A stretch of DNA of 64,000 nt. Source: Sesamum alatum (Eukaryota > Streptophyta > Magnoliopsida > Lamiales > Pedaliaceae). Positions within the stretch are counted from its first letter, which is position 1. Each line of letters starts with the position of its first letter. The notes beneath the pieces were generated by a model that worked only from the letters and a program-made list of their open reading frames with translations, searched no databases and was not told the origin of the DNA. Both the position numbers and the translations under genes were made by a program. This document shows positions 38,501-53,600 of this stretch, piece by piece. Where the stretch lies: contig JACGWO010000011.1 of assembly GCA_034509735.1 (NCBI GenBank), positions 21,002,979 to 21,066,978 of the forward strand, given 5' to 3'.

Positions 38501-41500
38501 AAAATATTGACGGATTTCATCATAATTTGGACACTGCTACATACGTCAATATTTATGTGACAGTCATATTTGAGTATCAACCAAGCAATATAAGGAACCA
38601 CCCAACTATTACAACCACTTCCCCATCATTGTCTAAGGCTATTGACGTATTATCATTCCACCATTAATAAATTAGATATGAATCTTTTCCTTGCATAGTG
38701 CACTCCGCAAACTGTTTAGGATAACCTTTTTTACACCTCCCAGTTTTTATGCATGGAGCATTTGGCTTGATGTGCCCACAGGGTCCATGTATCATATGTT
38801 TTAGTACAGCAACATACAATTTTGGTTCTTCATCTTGTTTTGGGGTTTCTACCCTCGCGATATAATCATAATCATTAGCGTTGTTCAACTTGTCATCTTC
38901 ATCAAAGATCACCAACATATGTATACGTGGCAAGCCACGTTTTTGGAATTCAATGACATGAATATGTGCTATACTTTTTCCAAGAATCCCTCTGTGAAAT
39001 ATAGCCTCTTTTAACTTTTCGCATTTTGCATGAAATATCCTTGTTTATAAATCTGGTCGATTTTGTGTTGTTTCCCCTGGGAAAAGTTCTCCTTTTATCT
39101 CTTCCCATGGAGGATTACATGTCATTGTAAGAAATGTATATGGTTTTTCCAAACATTGTCATAGCTTCTTGATATCTTTGAAACATATCACAGGGACTTT
39201 CAGTAAATGACAATGGCAAAATTATAGGGTGCTCAATATTTCCTAAAAGTTGAAGCAACAAAAAAAATTATTTAAATTTGTGTTAGATTATTAAAAGAAC
39301 ATCAATAACTTTTATAATATAAAGTAAATAATTTAACCTGCATCATTTTCTCCAGCATCAAAGCAATCTTGTAATCCTTCATATAACTCAACTCGAATAT
39401 CATGCTGGTGAAATCTTATCCATCGTAATTTTGGAGTAACCTTGAGATAGTTGTCAATAGCATATTGTTGATGTAGATGTCCTCCATGGAGAAGAATAGA
39501 GGAATAGCATCACGTATCTAAATTTGTACATATAAAATTGTAAAATATCCAAATTTTAGTATGTATTTATTGAGAATAGCATAATAACAAACAATACCTG
39601 CAACATATATGAATAGTAGTCACAACATGTGATTCTATTTTCCTGAAATAAGCGAAAGTCACAATCCCAACCATATGTTCCATATGGAAGTAACAGTGCG
39701 TATTGGAGTGGATCATAATAGCTGAATACTCCTTCATGTTAAATAGTCAGCCAGTATTGCTTTGTACTAATTATATCCCTGTCATTTGCATCCTTCATTT
39801 CTTCTCCACCAACCAAAATTGTTGCAACTTGTGAGGCAATTGGGAGTGTGTATTGCATATTTGGAGCAGGTCTCTCTTTGATAACTAACTTACAATAGTT
39901 AATATCTGGCCGTTAAGCAAGTTGACGTAGCATTTTGACAAAAGGGTTATGAGCATCTAAGATATGCTTTACCTTATCAATTAATTCTCCATTAAGACCA
40001 GACTTTCTTGTAGTCGATTTTCTATTTCATGCTCAGTATCATAAATGAACATTTGTATGTACCTTGGACGGGTCCGAGGAAGAGGTAATAGAGATCTAAT
40101 CCACTGATATATTAACCCATGGGCCCTAAAAGTATAAATTCCTTGATCAAATGGCTAAACTTCGATGTAGTGCCACCCCCATAGAAGTAAATGAAAATAC
40201 GTGATTATAAGCACGTATATTTTATCTGAATATCCGGCCTTCTGCAGATTTATCAATAAAAAGACGCATCAAGTCGACTGGAACTAGTATAACATACTTA
40301 TCCTCCTCTGCAGCAAAAGCTTTGTGCCTCTTGATGAAATAACTTAGCACGACAATGAGAACAAATTCTAGGAGTTGGGAGTTGCAATCGATGAACAGTA
40401 TTTGTTGGATAGTAATTTCTTGCAGCATTAAGAAAACAATTAGTTTGAGGTCGAATGCAATTTACCCTCTCACCAACATTTGGATCATAGACATGATCTG
40501 ATGAACTTGAAGACAAATTATCTTTATTGTTGTCATGGTCTGCATTGCGATATTCAATTAGTGGGTTGATATCAGAGTAAACTTGGAAGATTAATAAATA
40601 AATAAATATTAATTTATTTCTACCTCTACTATTAGGCGGTAAAGCACGTGAGGTTGATGCCTCAAACTGATTATCAGGTACTTGTCAAAGTTTGGTGTTG
40701 GAATCTGACGAAGTGAAATATTTCTAATAGTTATATTCGAGGCAGGACCTGTATGGTGTTTCAGTATGACATATATTAGTGGACTAATAATTAAAGTAAA
40801 ATAGGAATAATTAATAGATGAATAATTAAAATATTACTTTGTTTATACCTCCGTCATGAGATGGTTGAGCCAGTGAGGTTGATGTCTCAAATTGATTAGC
40901 GGGTACTTGGTCAAAGTTTGGTACCGGAATTTGATGAAGTAAAACAATACCAATAGTTATATTTAAGGCAGAACTTATATTTCATTTCAATATGGTATAT
41001 CTATATTAATATGAAAAAGAAAAAATTATTTAGAAAAACTTATAAGCATATAAATTATGAAGTTGAGGTTACCCAGAGATTAGCATCAATTATGGTTATT
41101 GGTATAGGTATTGAGCAAGTTAGGGGGACTACTCTTTGGCTACCTGTCAAATGAGTGAAGATAATTACTAATGTTGATAAAAAAAAGTTAACCTATATGA
41201 GAATCTATTGTATGAATTTGATAAAATAGTGTATTTGAAAATGTTCATATTTTTTAAATAAAGAACTTAATTGATGTTTAAATATATGTTGACACATAAA
41301 AATATTAATAAATAATAAGGTAAAATTATCGAGTCCTTCAGCATGTACTGCTTGAGTATGTCTAGATGTTGCCCCATATGCATTAACATTAGCAACAACA
41401 GCTGGAACACTATTGTTAGCTCTTTAGAGGTGGTATTGTTCTATTGTCATCCTTTCTCTCCTTTCTCTTGCACAAATCCAATTAATTTCTCTTCTCCGTT

Positions 41501-41710
41501 CATGCTCTCTTGTATTGATGCATCATTTTCATTTATTTGCCTTTGTTGTTGGTAATTTTATCGAATTCGAGCCAAATACACTTTGGGTTCTTCAATACTC
41601 ATCCATTGTCTCCTTTGTCTAGCATGCAGTCGATTTTATTCTCGTGTACGCTCTACTTGTGTGTTGATATCATCAATATCCATATGTGAATCTTCTGGCT
41701 CCATATGTGA
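38500..41710 (-). pseudogene. Helitron RepHel protein fragment (N-terminal and Rep regions), broken, with introns
   Basis: On the minus strand the start region (about 41700-41500) has LHARQRRQWMSIEEPKVYLA, typical of RepHel N-termini. Then comes a zinc motif CSHCRAKLFHQEAQSFCC (40516-40298), and IYQWIRSLLP and LPIASQVATILVGGEE (40.1-39.8 kb). YDPLQYALLLPYGTYGWDCD lies near 39700, and YAIDNYLKVTPKLRWIRFHQ near 39420. PLSFTESPCDMFQRYQEAMT, then TMTCNPPWEEIKGELFPGET (39.2-39.06 kb), and LPRIHMLVIFDEDDK, then VLKHMIHGPCG (38933-38664) complete the Helitron-like N domain. The catalytic Rep motifs and the helicase should follow, but the sequence passes into gypsy RNase H at about 38.5 kb. Stops and frameshifts are frequent. 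Short AT-rich gaps (for example 39245-39340) may be introns. Confidence 0.85.
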
Positions 41711-42592
41711 ATTTTTTGGCAAACATATATTGTACTAAGTAATTAAAAGTTAACAAAATACAAAGACATTACATTTGAAATTCGAATATATAATAACAAT
41801 TTAGTTGTTTCGAACACTAAGAAAGAAGCAACATATTAGACAGCGGGAAAGGGATAAAATATATATATGATTAATACATTATACATGTTTTTCAATAAAT
41901 GCTATTGTGGGCTCATCTTCATTTAAAACTTTAAAAGTATGTGGAAACGCACTATACTTCCGTTCATGCATTTCCTCTTTTTAGATAATTCATCTATGCT
42001 CACCCCCTAAGATTATTTTCGCTTTTCAAATTGTTGATTTTTTTGGTAAAATAAGATAAGAAAAGGAATTCTCTGTTAATATATCAGGTTTTGTGCCACA
42101 AGAAGTTACAACAAGTTGATCATGCTAATTGAATTCTCTCATCTACTTGGCTCCAAAATTTGATATGAAACTCTTTTTTTCTTCCTCGATTTAATAAGGG
42201 TGGCATGCTATAGTATGATTATATTTTTTTCACTGCAGTCATAATATTAGTTGCTTATAATTGATAAAAAGTTAGATTGTTTTCTTTTGAACAAAAATGA
42301 TATTTAGTATTCATTATAGCGTGTCCTGTTATTAATTTCAACAAAAGTGATATTTTAGTATTCATTATCCTATTAATGAAATGAAATATGATTTTAAAAG
42401 ATAAAAAAAATATATGATTTTAAATATGAAAAGTAAAAGAATACTAAACACCCCCTAAAATTATTAAAAAACATGCTTTTAAATATTAAAAGTAAATGAC
42501 TACTAAACACTCTATCGAAAAGTGACAATATTAGCAGCAAAAGTATCCACCATGGAGTATTTTCTAGAAAAGAAGAATCTTTCTTTTATTCA
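41711..42592. other. AT-rich spacer
   Basis: No gene is seen. It may include the 5' flank of the RepHel element, but its TC end was not found. Confidence 0.45.
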
Positions 42593-44030
42593 TCTATACT
42601 ATTATATAAAAAAAACTTATTTTTTACCACAAGTAGCAGTTTGCCTATAAAAGAACAAACTTTTTTATTGACTAGAAAATCCTCCTTCCACATTTTTATT
42701 GTTTTAATTCTTGCCTTTTTTTTTCCCAATGAAGATTAACATGTAATATATCATGTGTCACTTGAATTTCAAGTATCATGCAAGAACCGAGGAGATTAGA
42801 GCATTGGTTAAAGTAAACATAAATTGACTAAAAAGTTGTGTGGCACTGCACTGTGAGTATTCGTGTTAAGTACAAAGGTGGAAGGACATATCAACATGTT
42901 GCAACAGCTTCTGTGTTTTCTTAAATTCTTTATCACTAATGATCAATATATGGGGTTATTGACAGGTCCGCCGCGAAAGATACAGACGAGCAGCCTTCTA
43001 AGTATTCCAAAGTTTTTGTCGAAGTGAGATTCCCATTCCTTGAAGCGGATTACATACCCTTGCGCACTATTGTATTGATAAACTTATTTCCGAAGCCCAC
43101 CTTCTAATATATGCATGTTGTACTACATGGGAAAAAAATAACGAGGTGTATATTTAATGCAACTTCTTTCATTTTTGGTTCAACTAGATGATGGTTTGGA
43201 ATTCTCTTTCACTGGGAAGAGGCAGTTTGCTAAAGTTCGTTTGCTTGACAATGTAATGTGACATTATCATTCACCAGCATATATGTTGTTTTATTTGATC
43301 AAATTAAGATTTCGCGATGCTCTTAGAATGAAATTTGTCACAGCCTACTTCTGTGCCCCCGATCTCTGAGCTTGGTCCTGATGCATTACTAGAGCCCATG
43401 ACAAAATTGTTTTACAATTCCTTGACAAAGAAGAAAATTGGAATCAAAGTTCTTTTGCTTTACTAGGTTTTCTTTGTTTTCCAATTTCATTGTTGTCTCA
43501 AGACTATGTATATGTGCTACACTTTTTTATTGACTGAAAAATCCTCATTCCACTTTCTTATTGTTTTAATTCTTCCTTTTTTGCAATTTAATTTCTTGCT
43601 TTAATCTTCTTTTATTTCTTTAATGTTTGATGGGGTGTATATGTTTGATGGTATTCAAGGAAATTTTTGCAAAGCTAGAATCATCTCTCACTCATAAACT
43701 CAAGGTATTGTTCAATAAATTTTATGTTTATACAAAATTATTACGCATTGTATTTCAAACTTTTCCATATTTATGTAGGTGAAAGGTAAATCCATCTGAA
43801 AGCAAGTTCAACTACAAATTGGATTGATTCGTGAAAATAAGTATTTAATTTATGAATTGTGTGTCATTTCGGATGGATATTTTTTGTAAAAATGATTATT
43901 TTATTAAAATTGTTATGTTCCAGCTATGGTAGATATGTATTGAATCTGATCAATTTAAAAAAATATGGATAATTTTCGCGTTGCATTCAATAAAATTATA
44001 TATGCAAGAACCACGTGCCACCGTTGCTAG
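42593..44030 (+). mobile_element. Non-autonomous Helitron (1438 bp) carrying a host gene fragment
   Basis: The 5' end TCTATACTATTATATAAAA follows an A. The 3' end, with the partly paired CACGTGCCACCGTTG, closes in CTAG at 44030 and is followed by T. Both match Helitron termini inserted between A and T. The interior holds exons of a DNA glycosylase gene on the same strand. There is no RepHel protein, so movement would depend on another element. Confidence 0.82.
42966..43466 (+). pseudogene. FPG1: Captured fragment of formamidopyrimidine-DNA glycosylase (MutM/FPG1)
   Basis: Plant FPG1 removes oxidised bases such as 8-oxoguanine. Three consecutive exons are recognisable: 42966-43023 (SAAKDTDEQPSKYSKVFVE), 43184-43252 (LDDGLEFSFTGKRQFAKVRL) and 43344-43466 (PTSVPPISELGPDALLEPMT, then KLFYNSLTKKKIGIKVLLLY). 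The acceptor of the second exon is CAA instead of CAG, and the third exon ends TACTAG where the family has an Asp-Gln codon pair, giving a stop. The catalytic N-terminal Pro-Glu and the C-terminal helix-two-turn-helix and zinc finger are absent, so no activity is possible. A later exon-like piece (43663-43708, EIFAKLESSLTHKLK) is not recognised and may come from another gene. Confidence 0.85.
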
Positions 44031-45056
44031 TATATGAAAAAACACTGGACTTCTTTATATACAAAAACTTATAAACGCCTCAACTGGCCCTGCCACGTAA
44101 GGTAACTACTCTAACTATCTTAGCTAATAAGTAACCGTAAACGCGTAAAAGTACTAATGAAAGCGCAAGATACAAAAGAGCTAAAAGCGCAATCACCAGA
44201 AGACAATTTCAGGGATGTGCCTTGGCCAAAGTTGTGTTTTCACTAATAAACTAGCTACTATTCTTTGTGAGTGTGGTAACTCCAGCAACCATGGAAGATG
44301 ATGTACAGTTATCTACAGATAACTCCAACAGATATCATCTTGCTCAACTAACTTTGCCTTTTGTGTTTGGTTGATCCTACAGTTATTTGTTGATGCATGA
44401 TATAGAAAAAAGACGATGAATGTATTTGCAAACCATGGTTTTTGATTGAAGATTAATTCTCAACCTAGGAATTGAAGTAAGCAATTTGGCTCAAATAATC
44501 ACTTGAGCACGTGCTTTAAGTTATTTACTTCTCGGGAAAATTATATATATTGTGATAAATGGAATTTTTGAGAAGAACACAACCAAATTATGAAGTTATA
44601 GATATTTTTACAACCAGTAATTACTCAGTGAAGATGAGAATCAACACCAACTTCTCAAACATGAAATGTACTACATTAACTAAAAGGTACATCAATAACT
44701 GCACCCAGAAAAAATAAATTGGTATAGAAAAGCACAAAAATCTTGCCTGCACTTCTTTCATCGATGCTAATTGCTACCACTAATTTCGCGAGTTGGTGTC
44801 ATTAATGGCTACAATCGGGAACTGCAAAGCAGAAATAAAATTAATAAGGGTAAGAAACAACATTCCGAAAAAAATTCATTGCAAATTGAAGAACTTTTAC
44901 ACAGTAAGTGCATAAGTGCGGCAAATTCTAAACGCTCACCATTTTAAATCTATAGGTAGCATTTTGAAGCCAATTAATCAATTTTAACACAGTATACAAA
45001 TTAACACATACGAAAAGAAGAAGAAAAGAACATAGATAATTAGGATCACTTCATTT
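44031..45056. other. Spacer without recognisable genes
   Basis: The sequence is AT-rich to mixed with no open frame of interest. I see no RNA gene. Confidence 0.45.
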
Positions 45057-45175
45057 GCTATGATTTTTAGCTATGGTCAAAATATTTGCCAAGGTTTTAA
45101 CTATGACTAATGTTTTGGCCCTACTTGCAGAAACAACGACTAATAGCCGTTGCGGAGCTGTGGTTAATTTGTATT
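45057..45175 (+). repeat. Dispersed repeat copy 2 (TAATAGCCGTTGC family)
   Basis: It aligns over about 120 bp with 27729-27848, in the same orientation. Shared blocks are ATATTTGC, CTTGCAGAAACAACG and TAATAGCCGTTGC. The match ends abruptly on the right at a T run. Confidence 0.6.
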
Positions 45176-45894
45176 CGCCCTAATTTTTTTTTTAGACCAT
45201 AGTAATTAATTGTATCGCAAAATCATATTTCTTCTCGTGAATTATGACACAAGTTATAATTATTTAATGATAAGTATGTTTTTCTTAAATTCTGAGAATT
45301 TTGTTTTTGTTTACCGTATGCTCTTCAATAAATACTATAAATCATTTTGATAAAGTTTGTATTGTAAATAAATATCATAATTATATTTTGAAATGGACTA
45401 TTTTTCATAAATTATTATACGGAATCGGGTTGAGATTAAAATAAATTGATTATATTTTCTTTTTCTTTTCCTGATAGATGAGTGATAATTATATTTGATT
45501 CCATTAAGTCGAATGTGTTTATAATCCAACATATATTGCAAAATTGACTTCATTTTCATATCTCCAACCTTTTTGTTGGAAAGACAATAAAATCTTTATC
45601 TAAAGATTGGAGATATGTATAACTATACAAATATAACAAAAAATGTTGTTCTTATTCACAATTGACGGTTTGTAAAACTACAATATCAAGTTTTAAACTA
45701 TTAATTATAACCTTAAATATTTGTACCAATATAATTATTTATTTATTTCTAATGGTTCACGTCATCTGTTAATCGCCAATATATTATCATGCTTATCCTA
45801 CACATTCTTTCTTGTTTATCACCTGCTATGTTTTTAATCATATATTGATTTTTATATTTAAATTTATATTAAAACTATTTGATTATATGCGCAC

Positions 45895-45919
45895 AAATAC
45901 TACGTGTCACGGTGACTAG
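45895..45919 (+). mobile_element. Helitron 3' terminus
   Basis: ACTACGTGTCACGGTGACTAG ends at 45919 and is followed by T. It resembles the 3' end at 44030 (ACGTGCCACCGTTGCTAG). The 5' TC end was not found, so only the terminus is annotated. Confidence 0.5.
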
Positions 45920-46600
45920 TATGTATACTAAAAAAGGGTGAGACGAAAAAAAGAAGATGAAATACAAATTGAAACAATACTGCGTTTGCTTATCAAATAT
46001 TTTCTATCTCACTTAAGATTGTGTCGAACATGTGTTTGGTTGTGTAGAACTTTTTCTCTTATGAAAACAAAAAAAAAAAAAAAAAAAAAACAAAAATCTT
46101 GAGACTTGCAATAAAAACATATAACATCAACTATAATACTTAGTTTGTGTTTTCATTTCTAGTTTTTAGTTTTTGAATCAATAATTAAAATTAAAATATA
46201 TTTATTTATGTATTTTTATTAAAAATATATTAATTTGATACTACAATTCAATATAAAATATAATTTTATTAATTAATTCAAATGTAATTCATTTTATATA
46301 AAAATTTATACAAAATTAAAAATATATAATTTTCATTAAAAATTACAAATTGAAAATAAAAATAAAAACAAACAGATAATTTTGTCTTAATAATAAAATA
46401 TAGATATAGGTATAAGGAAAAATAATAAATAATTGAGCAAATGAAGACCCACTGACACTAAGCTAGCAGATATTTACAGGTCAAAAGACAGGGCTGAAGC
46501 ATTCAGAATCAGCAATAAGCCCTAGTTCAAGTTCCAGCCGCCTGATTCTCCCTCTCTAAAACCCTAACCCCGAAACATTCTTGATTTTTGAGCGAAAACC
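45920..46600 (+). promoter_or_regulatory. Upstream region and 5' UTR of the arginine methyltransferase gene
   Basis: This is AT-rich with an A run at about 46069-46091. The last 100 nt become C-rich (CTCCCTCTCTAAAACCCTAACCCC), which is typical of a plant 5' leader. The telobox-like AAACCCTAA just before the start is common in plant housekeeping and translation-related promoters. I see no confident TATA box. Confidence 0.5.
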
Positions 46601-50135
<3,535 letters not shown>

Positions 50136-50865
50136 TCTTGTTACACCTAATGTCCTATGGTGTTAAATTTTGCTATGCTGGGAGAAGTTACGGGAATTGT
50201 CTGCTTAAGGCTGCTGCTGTTTCAACTGCTACACAGCTTCACTCTCACTTGTTCTGCTGGCTGCTGCAATTTCTTAGCAGCTGAAAGCTTCCCGATAAAG
50301 GTAATGAATATCATCATGTATCCTAGAACGCAGCTGGGTTCCCAGCATGTTACCTGACGATATTGCTTAGATACAATGACTTGCCATTGTATTTTAGTCA
50401 ATTATATTCATATTGAAATTACTGTTTGTGAGATTCGGTGGTCTAATCTTATTTGCTTTATTTGATCAAGCATTCATATAGATGAACCAGTTTTTAACAT
50501 TTATTGTGGAAATTACATATAAACTAGAAGAGGAATTTTGATTGTAGAGGAAAATTCTAGTGTTGGCATTTCAAGTTGGGTTCATGGTTTTGCTATTTGC
50601 TTATAGAAGTTGCTTATAATATGCCCACGAGATGTGAAAAATCAAGAATGCCATGTGTAGGGATGAAAAAATAATCAAACTATTAGATACTTGATTGAAA
50701 TCGATTGACCAAACTCGTTTGAACACAATTTGTTAAATTTAACAAACCAAATTTGAACAAAAATTTTGTTCGGTAAACTTTTGAGTTCGAGCCCGATTCG
50801 AGTAGTGTAAAAATAATAAAATGTATTTAAAACTATCAAATTGTTCGACCTGGATTCGTGGTTGA
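50136..50865 (+). other. PRMT1 3' untranslated region and spacer
   Basis: This is the non-coding sequence after the PRMT1 stop. It is T-rich with no gene. The poly(A) site is not defined. Confidence 0.5.
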
Positions 50866-51074
50866 TTCAATTAAAGTTTATTTGAGTTCGATTAGAACAA
50901 TAATCAAAATTAAATTTAAACATAACTTTTGAAGCTTAATAATAATTTAAATAAGTTTGAACAATAATGATTCAATTTAAAGCTTATTTGAGTTCGATTA
51001 GAACAATAATCAAATCAAATTTAAACATAATTTTTGAAACTTAATAATAATTTAAATAAGTTTGAACAATAATG
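50866..51074. repeat. Tandem duplication, 105-bp unit, two copies
   Basis: Unit 50866-50970 and unit 50971-51074 share TTATTTGAGTTCGATTAGAA, CAATAATCAAA and TTAAATAAGTTTGAACAATA. They differ at about nine positions. Confidence 0.8.
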
Positions 51075-51404
51075 TGTTTGACTCGATTTGAAATTACGCC
51101 CCTAACTGTGTGTCACGGTTTATGTTGAGCCGGAGCACAGATGATGATGCATGCATCTATCTAGCGGGTATGAAAATCACATGTGTCTCGAGCAAATGAA
51201 GAGAGTTGGAGGCTTGGAGCACAGTGGCTAATCTGAGATGGTATTTGGAAAAGTTTGAAATAAGTGCTTTTTGAATTAACGAAAATTGTTTTGAATGTTT
51301 GATTTTTTTGCTTTAGCCTTTTTTAAGCTGAATATTAGCTTTTTTAAGCAGAAGCTAGAAGCTCCAACAGGAGTGCTTCTAAGTTTATTGGAATTTAAGT
51401 AAAT
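51075..51404. other. Spacer left of the LTR retrotransposon
   Basis: Nothing coding is seen here. It includes the pre-insertion flank ending in the ATTTC target site. Confidence 0.45.
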
Positions 51405-51409
51405 ATTTC

Positions 51410-52095
51410 TGATGTATATGATAGTAATAATAATTTACTTAGGATAAATTATATTTACCTCTCATGAGATTTGGCATAATTACAAATATCCCCTCGTTTT
51501 TTGAAAAATTACAAATATCTCCCCTGAAGTTTGTAATTTTTAACCAAATGCCTGAAATTGATCATTTTGCCTTGAATTTTTTATTATAATTATAGAAAAA
51601 TTGGCTAAGGCAAATTGCATTATTGCTCCTCTGTGTAAAAAACTTAAGAAACCTATCCATCCACATTATAGCCCAAATTTTTTTTTTCAGTGCATAAGGG
51701 GCATTTTGGTTAGTTCACCCATAAAAATTGATGGAAATGAGTTATTTGTTAGACGGTCACGAACCTCAGGGGGATATTTGTAATTTTTCAAACAACGAGG
51801 GGGTATTTATAATTATGCCAAACCTCAGGAGAGGTAGATGTAATTTATCCAATTTACTTATAAAGATATAAGAGTAATTTCCTATGTAAGTCACATGATA
51901 AATATATACACTATATCACACCATAAAATAGCTAGCATCACTATAAATACCTGATATATTATTTTTTAATGCAAGCTTACTATTCACTGATTTGACAAGA
52001 AATACACACAAAAATTCTCTCATGAGACTTGGGGTGCAATTGTGTCGAGGGTAATTTTCTTGATTTTTACTTCACTTCAAATCACTTCCACATCA
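51410..52095 (+). repeat. 5' LTR, interrupted by a MITE
   Basis: It is about 267 bp after removal of the 409-bp MITE and one copy of its 10-bp duplication. It aligns with the 3' LTR along its length (for example CACACCATAAAATA and GGGGTGCAATTGTGT) with frequent single-base differences. It ends CTTCCACATCA. CTATAAATACC near 51944 is the likely TATA box. Confidence 0.9.
51442..51850. mobile_element. Mutator-like MITE (409 bp) inside the 5' LTR
   Basis: The ends GGATAAATTATATTTACCTC and its near-complement GAGGTAGATGTAATTTATCC are inverted repeats. The 10-bp direct repeat AATTTACTTA lies at 51432-51441 and 51851-51860. The 3' LTR has the same AATTTACTTA site with no insertion (about 61652), so the empty site is present in the window. 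It has no coding capacity. Confidence 0.93.
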
Positions 52096-52114
52096 TTGGT
52101 GCCGTCTGTGGGAA
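52096..52114 (+). promoter_or_regulatory. Primer-binding site
   Basis: TTGGTGCCGTCTGTGGGAA directly follows the 5' LTR. It has the form used by Tat and Ogre elements, which are primed by tRNA-Arg. The tRNA assignment is from family knowledge, not checked by alignment. Confidence 0.7.
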
Positions 52115-52129
52115 ACCATCACCCGGACA

Positions 52130-53600
52130 TTGATAATGCAAATCAGGTCACGAGCGTGCGATATTCAGGGGATGGACGTTGCTCCGAAGACGCACAAAAA
52201 TGGAGCAGAGCAACACCCACCCTGTGAGCAATCACCATCCCATGAACAAGCTCCCCCGAATGGAATGGCTGGACCACCCCCTGGCCAGGAACCACCCTGT
52301 GAGCAAGCGCCCTAGGGCGAGGTCCCCCCTCCCCCCCAATGGGTGCTCCACCCCATGAAGCAATGATTCAGCTGACACAGGAGGCGTTGCTAGCATTGAT
52401 CCGTGATGTTTCCACCTGAGCGGCCGCACAGGCGGTAGCTCAATTCGAATAACCACCCCGTGAACCCGCTCCCTCCTTCTCCTTGTTGAAGTCGAGAAGA
52501 ATCCTCAACTTCCAAGGGGAATGAGCAGAGGCGGGAAGAGGTGAACAACAAAGCCTTTAGACTAGAGGTCGCTCAGGACTAGGATCAACCCCCCGATCAA
52601 GGCAGCCCACGGCACCTACACCTTCAGGGGCGGTAGAGGACCCTTATCTTCCCTTGGCTGTGGCCCTTTCGAGGCGTAGCCCTTTCTGCCTCGAAATCCT
52701 AACCGACGCACTTCCAGTAGAGGTGAAGGTGTCAAACCTTTCGGAGTACAATGGAATGGGAGACCCTGAAGAACACTTGGACAAATTTTATGCTAAGATT
52801 GATTGGTACGATTTGAGTGACGCCACCTACTGCAAAGTCTTCCGCACTATGTTGTCAAAGCGCGCTCTGGCTTTGTTTAATTAACTGCCCGCTGGAACAA
52901 TTTCCAGCCTCGAACAGCTGACCCAACGCTTCCTGTATCACTTCTCCATGAACAAGAAGGTCCCTAAAACAACCGCATATCATTTCACCATTCGTCAGAA
53001 GGAAAAGGAGTCGTGAGGGATTAGATTTAAAGGTTCGTGGAAGCCGTGCATGAGGTGTCCCATGTTAACCATGAGTTGTTGGCTAGCATTGTCCAACAAA
53101 ACCTACTTCCAGGGAGATTCAAAGAGTCTATAGCGGGAAAACCCCCTGGCACTTTGGAAGATTTACTCCTACGATTGCAAAAATACATTCAAATAGAGGA
53201 AGGGTAGGGAGGAAGAAAATAAACCGAGAAAGAAAGAGGGGCGCAAGCACCCGCAACCAACCGGATTTACATACTATACCCCACTTAACACCCCCAGAGG
53301 AGAAATCCTGGTGGTGGGGAAGCAGCAGGGTTTGACCAATCAATGGCCGAGGAAAATGGAAGACAACCCCAAGAGGCTCAAATCGGACAAATATTGCCGC
53401 TTTCATCGGGATAGGGGGCATACGATGGAGGAATGCCACCACCTCAAGAATGAGATAGAAAAATTGATTCAACGTGGATACTTGAAAGAGTATGTGAACC
53501 AACATCCGAGAGGACAAGGATTCGACCAAGGGCCGAGTCGCCCACCCCAAGGCTCGACTTCTACCCAGGACCTGAACGACGACAACCTCCCCAAAGCAGG
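52130..53600 (+). pseudogene. Gag of the gypsy element, broken
   Basis: A Pro-rich N-terminal part (from about 52200) leads to the capsid-like VKVSNLSEYNGMGDPEEHLD (52654-52884), then a frame with a stop after KRALALFN. The remainder (LPAGTISSLEQLTQRFLYHF) stays readable to about 53020. From 53311 the nucleocapsid region NPKRLKSDKYCRFHRDRGHT, then MEECHHLKNEIEKLIQRGYL, keeps the variant zinc knuckle. Gag packages the RNA. Several stops and frameshifts inactivate it. Confidence 0.82.
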
